Shown in pieces: positions 45,179 through 51,616 of a DNA stretch of 51,616 nt. The notes below the pieces were generated by a model that was not told the DNA's origin, did not search any database, and was given only the letters and a program-made list of their open reading frames with translations. Position 1 is the stretch's first letter. Every line of letters begins with the position of its first letter. This DNA comes from Treponema sp. Lineage in GTDB: Bacteria; Spirochaetota; Spirochaetia; Treponematales; Breznakiellaceae. The stretch spans positions 1-51,616 of the forward strand of contig JAISBS010000042.1 in assembly GCA_031266075.1 (NCBI GenBank), in the 5' to 3' direction. Position numbers and translations under genes: made by a program.

Positions 45179-45252
45179 GCGGCAGGGCCGGGGCGGGCAA
45201 AGTTCCCCGCCGGGCGCTCCGTTTGGCTTTTTTACAAAATAGGGTGGTTTTT

Positions 45253-45295
45253 TTGTAAAATAATGTTTTACAATATCTGAAAAATACATTATTGT
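45253..45295 (+). promoter_or_regulatory. Rrf2 gene promoter with overlapping palindromic operator
   Basis: The perfect palindrome TTGTAAAA-TAATG-TTTTACAA (45253-45273) overlaps the -35 TTTACA (45267-45272). A 17-base spacer and TATTGT (45290-45295) follow. A half-site TTTTACAAAA occurs upstream at 45230-45239. This is a likely autoregulatory site of the Rrf2 protein and could also affect the divergent upp promoter. Confidence 0.72.
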
Positions 45296-45321
45296 TAGAC
45301 TCAGCAATTTAAGGGGGTTTT

Positions 45322-45756
45322 ATGAGGATTACAACACGGGGGCGTTATGCGCTCCGGGCGTCGCTGGCTCTGGCAAAACTGGGCACGGACGGGGAGCCCG
45401 TTTCCATAAATATCCTTGCGGAAGAAGAAAACATCTCCTCTGTTTTTCTGGAACAGATTTTTTTCAAACTGCGGAAGGCGGGGATTGTTTCCTCGGTCCG
45501 CGGGCCGGGGGGGGGCTTTTGCTTCGCCCGGTCTCTGGAAACGCTGACGGTCAAGGAGATTTTGGACGCCGCAGGGGAAGATTTAAGCGTCAGCCCCTGC
45601 GACAAGCATCATGAAGACTGCGACCGGATCAGCGGCTGTTTGAGCCACCGGGTGTGGATGGAAATGACCGGGCTGGTCAACAATTATTTACGGAACCTGA
45701 CCCTGGCGACCATTTTGGAAAAGAACGAATTTGCCGCAGAACAAGAAGTTTCCTGA
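45322..45756 (+). CDS. Rrf2/IscR-family iron-sulfur transcription regulator
   Basis: The 144-residue protein has an N-terminal winged helix (MRITTRGRYALRASLALAKL, SVFLEQIFFKLRKAGIVSSV, GPGGGF). It is followed by the cluster-binding loop CDKHHEDCDRISGCLSHRVW, in which three Cys (C-x6-C-x5-C) and a His two residues later match the IscR ligand pattern. IscR-type proteins sense iron-sulfur status. AAGGGGG lies five bases before the ATG. The operator at 45253 fits self-control. The next gene starts inside its 3' end (26-base overlap). No isc or suf genes are linked, so it is called IscR-like, not IscR. Confidence 0.9.
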   Translation: MRITTRGRYALRASLALAKLGTDGEPVSINILAEEENISSVFLEQIFFKLRKAGIVSSVRGPGGGFCFARSLETLTVKEILDAAGEDLSVSPCDKHHEDCDRISGCLSHRVWMEMTGLVNNYLRNLTLATILEKNEFAAEQEVS

Positions 45757-47236
45757 CAAAGCGGACGCCCGCAGCTACCGGATACTGACCGGGGCCCTCA
45801 AAAAACGCCGCCGGGGAGCCACCGTGGCGGATGTCGCGGCGGCCACCGCCCTGCCCCTGGCCGTCATCCGGGAACAGCTTCCCCGGGCCGCGGACGAATA
45901 TTCCGCCCGCCTTGAGGTAACCGAATCCGGGGAAATCCGCTATTCCTTCCCCCGGGGCTTTGTCAGCCGCTACCGGGGCTTCCGGGCAGGCCTGCGGAAT
46001 TTTTTTGAACACGCCGGGCATCTGGCCAGGGCTTTTTTCGCCGGGCTTTTCAAGGTCTGGATCATGGTGATGCTGGTAGGCTACTTCGCGCTGTTTATGC
46101 TGCTTGCCCTGGCCAGCCTCTTTATCGCCGTGGCGGGCCGGTCATCAAACTCAGGCAGCCGGGGCCGCAGTTCCGGCGGCGGCGTTTTTCTGGGCCCCCA
46201 TATCTTCGACCTGATCTTTCGGATCTGGTTTTATTCGGAACTGACCAAATCCCCGGACTCCCGGCAGCGCTACGGCGGCCAGAACGCCGGGCGGCCCAAA
46301 GGCCGGCCCCTGCACCGGGCGATTTTTTCCTTTGTCTTCGGCGACGGGGATCCCAACCGGGACTGGGCGGCACTGGAAAAAAAGGCCTTTATCGCCTGCG
46401 TCCAGGCCCGCCGGGGGGTCATTTCCCTGCCCGAATATATGGCCCTGAGCGGCCTGGAGCCGGAAGCGGCGGAGCGGGAACTGATGGCCCGGTGTTTTGA
46501 ATTCGGCGGCTCCCCGGAGGCCACCGAAGCGGGAACCATCGTGTACCGTTTTGACGAACTCCTCCTCCGCTCGGATCAGGGCGACCGCTCTTTCCCGGAA
46601 GTTTCCGCCCCCATCCGGCGGCTGCGGCAGTTTTCCTCCAACAAAAAAAACATGAACGCCTGGTTCGGCGTTATCAACACGGTGAACCTGGCCTTTGGCA
46701 GCTATTTCCTTTTTAACGCCATGAACACCGGGGCCATTCTGACCGAAGCCCATTTCCAGGCCAGTTCTTACCTGTACGCCGTGGTCTGGCATTTTTTCAC
46801 CCTCGCCGCTTCTAACCCCCTGCCCCTGATAGGCGTTGGGCTGGGGCTGGTTCCGCTGGTGTTTTCCCTGCTGTTCTGGCTCATCCCCGGCCTCCGCTAT
46901 CTGTTTGAAAACCGGGAAAATGAAAAAATCAAGCTGAACAACCTGAAAAAAACCGGCTTTGCCCATATCTGGTCAAACCCTCTGGGAGTCCGGGAAAACG
47001 ACATTGACAGTCCCGTGGCAGAATGCCGCCCCCGGAACATGGCCGCCGCCCGGGACCGGATTATCAAGGACATGGGGGCCGTGGCTGTCCCCGATGTGGA
47101 GCTTGACGGGCGGGGCAATACGGTCTACCTCTTCCGGGAACTCCGGCGGGAAAAAGAGGCGCTGGACGCATACCGGGCCGCCGTCCGGCCCGAAGCCTCC
47201 GCACTGGGAAAAACCGTGTTTGACAGCGATTCCTGA
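45731..47236 (+). CDS. Membrane protein with winged-helix-like cytoplasmic parts, unknown family
   Basis: The 501-residue protein starts with TTG inside the end of the Rrf2 gene, so it is probably translated by coupling. Its N-terminal ~75 residues look like a small helical DNA-binding-type fold (ILTGALKKRRRGATVADVAA, ATALPLAVIREQL). A membrane hairpin follows at about 105-137, then a long cytoplasmic-looking region (about 200-300) with a second winged-helix-like pattern (KAFIACVQARRGVISLPEYM, LSGLEPEAAERELMARC), two more membrane segments near 310-335 and 355-385, and a C-terminal charged domain. I recognise no family. Its link to an iron-sulfur-sensing regulator suggests redox or stress control, by inference only. 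Confidence 0.75.
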   Translation: MPQNKKFPDKADARSYRILTGALKKRRRGATVADVAAATALPLAVIREQLPRAADEYSARLEVTESGEIRYSFPRGFVSRYRGFRAGLRNFFEHAGHLARAFFAGLFKVWIMVMLVGYFALFMLLALASLFIAVAGRSSNSGSRGRSSGGGVFLGPHIFDLIFRIWFYSELTKSPDSRQRYGGQNAGRPKGRPLHRAIFSFVFGDGDPNRDWAALEKKAFIACVQARRGVISLPEYMALSGLEPEAAERELMARCFEFGGSPEATEAGTIVYRFDELLLRSDQGDRSFPEVSAPIRRLRQFSSNKKNMNAWFGVINTVNLAFGSYFLFNAMNTGAILTEAHFQASSYLYAVVWHFFTLAASNPLPLIGVGLGLVPLVFSLLFWLIPGLRYLFENRENEKIKLNNLKKTGFAHIWSNPLGVRENDIDSPVAECRPRNMAAARDRIIKDMGAVAVPDVELDGRGNTVYLFRELRREKEALDAYRAAVRPEASALGKTVFDSDS

Positions 47237-47270
47237 GCCGCCCCGGAGCCGTCAGCCCGGCGGCCTCAGG

Positions 47271-47300
47271 TTGTGGACGGTTCCGCTTTCATGATACTAT
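47271..47300 (+). promoter_or_regulatory. Candidate promoter of a small leader ORF and exported-protein gene
   Basis: TTGTGG (47271-47276), 18-base spacer, TACTAT (47295-47300). The ATG at 47307 follows after six bases. An alternative -10, TATAGT, lies at 47298-47303. Confidence 0.45.
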
Positions 47301-47306
47301 AGTAAT

Positions 47307-47390
47307 ATGAGCGTTGTTCAGAAACCGCCGGCTCCTTCGGGGTCTTCCGTTTCCGGACAACGCCGGTTCATTTGTGGAGGTTTCCCATGA
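47307..47390 (+). CDS. Possible leader peptide coupled to the exported protein gene
   Basis: The ATG opens a 27-codon frame (MSVVQKPPAPSGSSVSGQRR, then FICGGFP) whose TGA (47388-47390) overlaps the next ATG as ATGA. The GGAGG of the next gene lies inside it. It starts six bases after a -10-like TACTAT and has no ribosome-binding site. If translated, it would couple ribosomes into the downstream gene. It may be chance. Confidence 0.35.
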   Translation: MSVVQKPPAPSGSSVSGQRRFICGGFP

Positions 47391-47758
47391 AAAAAATCGT
47401 ACTGATAAGCGGCCTGTTGTTTGTCTGTTCAATGTCCCTTTTTGCCCAGATACGGAACGGGCAAAACCTCAATCTCTATTCCTGGACAAAGGACGGAGCG
47501 GAAACGGGCATGATCGATCAAATCAGCGGCGCGGTGGTTCAAACCAACGGCAACGAAGTGAAGTACACCCTGCGGACCAAAGACGGCGCGGTCATTGTCA
47601 TTGACTTTAACCGGGTGAGCAAACGGCTTCACTACATTACCGGCGAAGAAGAACTATACAGCACCACCGGCAATTTCCGGGAATCCGGCTCCACGTCCAT
47701 TTTTACGTTTACCGGTGAAGACGGCGTGGAGAACGTGTTGAAATTCAGACGGATATAA
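47387..47758 (+). CDS. Small exported protein, unknown function
   Basis: The 123-residue protein has a signal peptide (MKKIVLISGLLFVCSMSLFA, cleavage after SLFA). The mature part is a compact beta-rich domain (LNLYSWTKDGAETGMIDQIS, KYTLRTKDGAVIVIDFNRVS, LHYITGEEELYSTTGNF, TSIFTFTGEDGVENVLKFRR). I recognise no family. GGAGG eight bases before the ATG sets the start. The solute-binding lipoprotein gene begins seven bases after the stop, so they share a transcript. Confidence 0.75.
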   Translation: MKKIVLISGLLFVCSMSLFAQIRNGQNLNLYSWTKDGAETGMIDQISGAVVQTNGNEVKYTLRTKDGAVIVIDFNRVSKRLHYITGEEELYSTTGNFRESGSTSIFTFTGEDGVENVLKFRRI

Positions 47759-47765
47759 AGGACCC

Positions 47766-48605
47766 GTGCGCCAGCCATACATGAGAGCCGCCGGTAACGC
47801 CTTTCTTTTCTTTTTGGTCTTCGGCCTTTTGTGTAATGGATGCGCGAAACAAAAGCGGCAGCCACAGGGACTTACCCTTGCGGCGGGTGTGCTTTCGGTG
47901 GGCGTTGAGGCCGGGTATCCGCCGATGGAATACTATGATGTTGACGGCAAAACGCTTGCCGGGTTTGACATTGAGCTGGCAAAGGCGATTGCCGGCAGGC
48001 TGGGGATGGAGGCGAAGTTTATCGATACCGCCTGGGAGGGCATCTTGGCGGGGCTTGAGACCGGCAAGTATGATGTGGCGGTTAATATCACGATCTTACC
48101 GGAACGGCAAAAACGGTACAATTTTACCAGACCGTATATTGACAGCTCAATCGCCATTGTCGTGCTTAAAACCTCTGCCTTGAATATTGAAAAGCCCGAA
48201 GACATTGCCGGTCTCAACGTTGCGTACCAGAGCGATACAACGGCGCATTATTTTACCGAAACGGTAAGCCGGCGGGGAGCGCGTTTTACGCCCTATTCCT
48301 ATGATAAAATACTCAATTGTTTTGATGAGCTTCGGACAGGAAGGGTCGATGTGGTTGTGGCTGACAATATAGCCGCCCATGCCTATACGGAAAAAGAAAA
48401 CAGCCCCTATAGCCTTGTCTGGCAGGGGCCTTCCGATGAATATATCGGCCTGTGTCTTAAAAAAGGAAATGACACCCTCACCGCCGCGCTGGACTCGGCG
48501 TTGGATGAACTGTTTGACGATGGAACTTTGCCGGAGCTTTCCCAAAAAATATTTAACCGGGATATGGTTTCCGCGGTCATGCAGGCGTATCCGGGGAACC
48601 GCTGA
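47766..48605 (+). CDS. Amino-acid-type ABC transporter solute-binding lipoprotein, orphan
   Basis: The protein of about 279 residues has a lipoprotein signal (FLFFLVFGLLCNGC, Cys about 26) and a family 3 solute-binding domain: LSVGVEAGYPPMEYYDVDGK, LAGFDIELAKAIAGRLGMEA, WEGILAGLETGKYDVAVNIT, RQKRYNFTRPYIDSSIAIVV, EDIAGLNVAYQSDTTAHYF, and FDELRTGRVDVVVADNIAA. Such proteins deliver polar amino acids to a permease. No permease or ATPase gene is adjacent, so it either uses a distant transporter or senses ligand. The start is GTG 47766 or ATG 47781. It ends convergent to the DinG gene, 66 bases apart. Confidence 0.9.
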   Translation: MRQPYMRAAGNAFLFFLVFGLLCNGCAKQKRQPQGLTLAAGVLSVGVEAGYPPMEYYDVDGKTLAGFDIELAKAIAGRLGMEAKFIDTAWEGILAGLETGKYDVAVNITILPERQKRYNFTRPYIDSSIAIVVLKTSALNIEKPEDIAGLNVAYQSDTTAHYFTETVSRRGARFTPYSYDKILNCFDELRTGRVDVVVADNIAAHAYTEKENSPYSLVWQGPSDEYIGLCLKKGNDTLTAALDSALDELFDDGTLPELSQKIFNRDMVSAVMQAYPGNR

Positions 48606-48671
48606 AAACCCAGCCTGAGTTTCCGGCGGCTCCCGTGGTTCTCCGTGGTTTTCCGCTTTCGTAAAGCCCGC

Positions 48672-51194
48672 TCATTTCGTTGCATACAGGAAATTCTCCA
48701 TGGTTTGAAGAATCGTGTCCAAATCGCCGAAGCAGGTTTTTGTTTTGGGCAGGGAGCGGAGGAAGAAGCCGCCGTAGCGTTTGCGGAGGAGCCGCCCGTC
48801 CAGAACAGCCACCACCCCATGATCGCTGGAACGGCGCATGAGTCTGCCGAAGCCCTGTTTGAACTTCATCACCGATTCGGGGAGGGACAGTTCCATAAAG
48901 GGATTGCCGCCCCGCTGTTCCAGGGCCTCCCGGCGGGCCTCAAAGACCGGATCGTTGGGAGTTCGGAAGGGCAGGCGGCAGAGGATCACCAGCCGGAGGG
49001 TGTCCCCCGGCGCGTCCACCCCTTCCCAGAAAGAATCAGTGGCAAAGAGGACGCTGCTTTCGTCGGCGAGAAAGGTCTGGAGCAGCCGGGTCCGGTCGTC
49101 GTCCCCCTGTTTGAGACAGCGGATGCCCAGGGCCGCCAGTTCCGGCTGGGCGGCGTTGTAGGCGCTCCGCAGGGACTGGTAGGAGGTAAAAAGGATCAGG
49201 GCGGAGCCCCCGGACACGGCGGCAAGCCGGGCCGCGGCCTGATTCACAAAGGGCTGGTAGTCCGCTTCCTCCGGCAGGGGCGCATCGGCGGGAACCGCCA
49301 AAAGCACCGAGGCGGCGTAGGGAAAGGGACTGGGAAAACGCCCGGTCAAAATCTCCCGCCCGCCGGCCACATTCAGGCCGCAGCGGCCCGCCCAGTAGTC
49401 AAAGGATCCCGGCTCTTCGCCGCCGTCCTCCCCGGTTTCACCGGCATAGCGGCCCGGCTCCGCTGTCGTCAGGGTTGCGGAAAGACAAACCACCGTTTTG
49501 TTCGGTTCAAAAAGGGCCTCCCTGAGGCCGGGGGCTACATCCACGGGGGTTACGTGAAACACCGCATAGGGTTCCCGCCCGGCGCTCTGGCGTTTTTCCA
49601 GCCACATCACCTCCTGGGGCCGTTCCCGGTATTCAACAAAGGACGCGCAGATTTCGCCGATGGTTTCCAGCCGCCGCAGAACCGGCTTGATCTCCCAAAC
49701 CGCGGCGTTGTCTTCATCTTTGGCGCCGAGGGCTTCAAGCAGGTTCCGCACCAGTTCCGTCAGGACGAGGATTTTTTTCCGCAGATCCTTGAGCCCCGGA
49801 AAAAGGACACCCTCCGCATCCGCCCGCCGGGGGCAGAGCCGGAACACCCCTTCGCCGCCGCAGAGTTCCCCGGCGCATTGATCCAGCGCGTCCGCGGCTT
49901 TCCGGATCCGCTCAATGGCCGCGGCGGCATCGTCGATTTTGTCGTCCGCGCCGGGGACAAGAGCCGCCAGACGAAGCAGCAGCCCCTGACGCTGGGCCCG
50001 CCGCCGCCGGTAGAGCCGCCCGAGCTGGCGGTAAATCCCCGGCCTGCTCCACTCATCGGAAAAGAAGGAAGTCGCCGCTCCCTCCATCGTATGGGCCTCG
50101 TCGATGATCACCCGGGTAAAGGGCGGCAGAACCACGGTGTTGTCATAGCCCGCCCCTTTCCGCCGGGCCGCCAGGTCCGCAAAGAGCAGATGGTGGTTTA
50201 CCACCAGAATCCGGGCATCCGCCGCCTCCCGCCGGAGGGTAAGGACAAAACAGCGTTCCCGCTCGGGGCAGCGCATCCCCATGCAGAGATCCGCCTCGGA
50301 ACAGACCCGGGACCAGACCGTATCGGCGGGGACAAACGAAAGATCCGGGCGGCTGCCGCTTTGGGTAGCCTCCGCCCAGTTGCTGATACGGGCCAGTTCC
50401 TCCTGTTCCGCATCCTCCAGATCCGGCTCCCGGAGAGCGTCGCCAAGCCGGCGGCGGCAGAGGTAATTGCCCCGGCCTTTCATCAAAAGGGCCTTGATCT
50501 TTTTGTGCAGGGCCCCTGTTACCAGGGGGATATCCTTCTCAAAAAGCTGCTGCTGGAGGGTGATAGTGGCGGTAGAAATGACGATCCGCTCGTTGTTGGC
50601 CAGCGCGTAGTGGATTGCGGGCAGCAGGTAGGCGAAAGATTTCCCTACCCCCGTCCCCGCCTCCGCGGCCACGAGGGCGTCTTCGTTAAAACCACGGATA
50701 ACCAGTTCCATCAGGTCGATCTGGGCCTGCCGCGGTTCGTAGGAGGGCAGCCGCCCGGCAACGGTTCCGCCCTCCCGGAGGGCCTCGGTAATCGCCCCGG
50801 CATCGAGGGCCTTCCGTTTCCGCCGCCTGACCGGTTCGGCCACCACGTAGACATTTTCCACCAGGTTGTCAACAATGTAGGCCCCGGTTCCCCCCTCCGC
50901 GGCCCGGCCCGCGATAACGAGGTCGTTGTCGCTGGGGGTCAAAAAGCCCGAGGGGTGGTTGTGGATAAGTACGTCCGGCAATTCCTCATCCTGTCCCGCC
51001 ACCGGGCCGTCCTCCGATCCGGCGCCCAGAGCCAAAACCGAGTCCTCGTTTCCCCGGGCCCGCACCCGTATCCGGGCCACAAGACCCTTATCGTCAAGGC
51101 CGCCCAAGGCAAAGACCTCGTTCCCCCCGGCGTCCTTTATTTCCGCCCTGAGCCGGATGATGCACTGTTCCGTAAACCGTTTTTCCGCCCGCAC
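48672..51194 (-). CDS. DinG-family helicase fused to an N-terminal JAMM/RadC-like domain
   Basis: The 840-residue protein is a fusion. Residues 1-~115 form a JAMM metallopeptidase-like (RadC/MPN) domain with the full motif: Glu26, His78-x-His80 (LIHNHPSG), Ser88 and Asp91 in the canonical spacing. Residues ~150-840 form a DinG/XPD-type SF2 helicase: Q-like YEPRQAQIDLM, Walker A EAGTGVGKS (about 178-186), cluster Cys residues at about 246, 298, 304, 309 and 315, VVNHHLLFADL, the DEAH box (about 365-368), then SATL, ILFTSYQSLR, FATDSFWEGVDAPGD and the late helicase motif QGFGRLMRR. DinG helicases unwind 5'-3' and resolve R-loops. The GTG start has GAGGA seven bases upstream. Confidence 0.9.
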   Translation of the reverse strand: MRAEKRFTEQCIIRLRAEIKDAGGNEVFALGGLDDKGLVARIRVRARGNEDSVLALGAGSEDGPVAGQDEELPDVLIHNHPSGFLTPSDNDLVIAGRAAEGGTGAYIVDNLVENVYVVAEPVRRRKRKALDAGAITEALREGGTVAGRLPSYEPRQAQIDLMELVIRGFNEDALVAAEAGTGVGKSFAYLLPAIHYALANNERIVISTATITLQQQLFEKDIPLVTGALHKKIKALLMKGRGNYLCRRRLGDALREPDLEDAEQEELARISNWAEATQSGSRPDLSFVPADTVWSRVCSEADLCMGMRCPERERCFVLTLRREAADARILVVNHHLLFADLAARRKGAGYDNTVVLPPFTRVIIDEAHTMEGAATSFFSDEWSRPGIYRQLGRLYRRRRAQRQGLLLRLAALVPGADDKIDDAAAAIERIRKAADALDQCAGELCGGEGVFRLCPRRADAEGVLFPGLKDLRKKILVLTELVRNLLEALGAKDEDNAAVWEIKPVLRRLETIGEICASFVEYRERPQEVMWLEKRQSAGREPYAVFHVTPVDVAPGLREALFEPNKTVVCLSATLTTAEPGRYAGETGEDGGEEPGSFDYWAGRCGLNVAGGREILTGRFPSPFPYAASVLLAVPADAPLPEEADYQPFVNQAAARLAAVSGGSALILFTSYQSLRSAYNAAQPELAALGIRCLKQGDDDRTRLLQTFLADESSVLFATDSFWEGVDAPGDTLRLVILCRLPFRTPNDPVFEARREALEQRGGNPFMELSLPESVMKFKQGFGRLMRRSSDHGVVAVLDGRLLRKRYGGFFLRSLPKTKTCFGDLDTILQTMENFLYATK

Positions 51195-51224
51195 CGCTGT
51201 TCCTCAATATTAGAAAATACGAGA

Positions 51225-51254
51225 GTTGTTCAGAAACTGCAGTTTCTGAACAAC
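51225..51254. repeat. Perfect 30-base palindrome upstream of the DinG fusion gene
   Basis: GTTGTTCAGAAACTG is followed at once by its reverse complement CAGTTTCTGAACAAC. It lies about 30 bases before the GTG start, over the probable promoter. It may be an operator or a member of the hairpin family (compare 30809-30842). Confidence 0.75.
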
Positions 51255-51383
51255 AACCACTAAATCAACTATATCATTACCGCGGTCAAACCGGAACAGG
51301 TTTTTACGGACAATGGCTGTCCGCACACGGTATTGACATCCAGGGAAGCTCCGGAAACCCAACCGGTTTTGCGTGGGAATGTT

Positions 51384-51486
51384 CAGACCGAAGGTCTGCG
51401 CGCAGCGGAATGACCTAGCCGTTGCGGAGGCCGAGCCGCCTATTAGCCCGAAGGCATACAGGACAAAAAAGCGTGAAAAGTCCTGT
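51384..51486 (+). repeat. Short hairpins in the right-edge intergenic region
   Basis: CAGACC-GAA-GGTCTG (51384-51398), with CTGCGCGCAG partly overlapping it, and ACAGGAC (51458-51464) paired with GTCCTGT (51480-51486). No gene is visible from 51195 to the window end. Confidence 0.55.
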
Positions 51487-51506
51487 CAGGCGAAATAAAA
51501 TCAACA

Positions 51507-51616
51507 ACCTCGCCCTAAAGGGACGAGGTATGTTGTTCTCATAAGGTATTAGACTCAGGGTACATACCCTTTATAACGCCCTAAAGCTCCCCCGCGCAAG
51601 CGGGCTCTTGGGCATG
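51507..51616 (-). repeat. Inverted, altered copy of the 2260-2374 element, cut by the window end
   Basis: Read on the minus strand it contains GGGTATGTACCC, CTGAGTCTAATACCTTATGA and GAACAACATACC, as at 2291-2333. It then has a different inner hairpin: CTCG around CCCT-AA-AGGG, with stems ACCTCG / CGAGGT (51507-51529 on the plus strand). The loop segment next to the 12-base arm is in the opposite orientation and carries an extra GC-rich hairpin (near 51585-51613). Confidence 0.75.

Noticed and set aside
48610-48665. CCCGTGGTTCTCCGTGGTTTTCC tandem-like motif as a regulatory site
   Set aside because: It lies between convergent genes; two short similar words are not enough to call a site.
48645-51263. 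An 872-codon open frame on the plus strand opposite the DinG fusion
   Set aside because: It is the antisense of the helicase gene, with low-complexity Pro/Gly/Arg content and no recognisable domain.

Overview
The window looks like a chromosomal segment of a GC-rich spirochaete, most likely a Treponema-type gut or termite-associated lineage. The reasons are spirochaete-style lipoboxes (LPAGC, AAGSC, FFSAC, TLGSC, AFGSC), a tandem array of giant MalT-like LuxR regulators, PocR-AraC regulators, a BspA/PKD surface-protein relic, a YARHG protein, many TTG/GTG starts, and a uracil phosphoribosyltransferase with a long N-terminal extension. The species assignment is an inference. I see no rRNA, tRNA, CRISPR array, transposase or prophage core.

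Layout. 1-4.4 kb is accessory: a small membrane protein with an overlapping proline-rich ORF, a hicAB toxin-antitoxin pair, a second very small pair in reverse order (hicB-like then hicA-like), an outer-membrane protein, and a headless PKD/BspA fragment, all among short repeats. 4.4-12.7 kb reads mostly rightward: a three-gene operon (PH-like protein plus two membrane proteins), a lone polytopic protein, a leftward CTP-dependent lipid-kinase-like gene, a ~113-bp tandem repeat, and a four-gene operon (DUF4349 lipoprotein, PHP phosphoesterase, YARHG protein, GT-C-like membrane protein). 12.6-16.6 kb is a leftward five-gene envelope operon: SH3 lipoprotein, methyltransferase, glutamate-racemase-like enzyme, sugar transferase, M15 carboxypeptidase. 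16.8-20 kb carries an XRE-cupin regulator with an acyl-CoA synthetase, and proC. 20.2-30.6 kb holds four tandem MalT-like regulators in two paralogous pairs; 30.9-33.9 kb holds two tandem PocR-AraC regulators. 33.9-51.2 kb is conserved housekeeping and envelope material: trmB, lipoproteins, a DUF503 protein, a 1636-residue surface/outer-membrane protein, a TPR lipoprotein, upp, an IscR-like Rrf2 regulator with a membrane protein, an orphan solute-binding lipoprotein, and a DinG helicase fused to an intact JAMM metalloprotease domain.

Three patterns deserve attention. First, several genes without a Shine-Dalgarno sequence have a -10-like hexamer ending exactly six bases before the start codon (726, 6357, 7926, 8639, 19956, 35446, possibly 38197 and 47307). 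This suggests widespread leaderless transcription. Second, the intergenic regions are full of short hairpins with three-base loops, and some are nested elements whose outer stems differ between copies but stay complementary. Third, a repeat at 2260-2374 recurs inverted at the right edge with its inner hairpin replaced and one loop apparently flipped.

All coordinates and motifs were read by eye. No alignments or database searches were run, so family names rest on recognised motifs.
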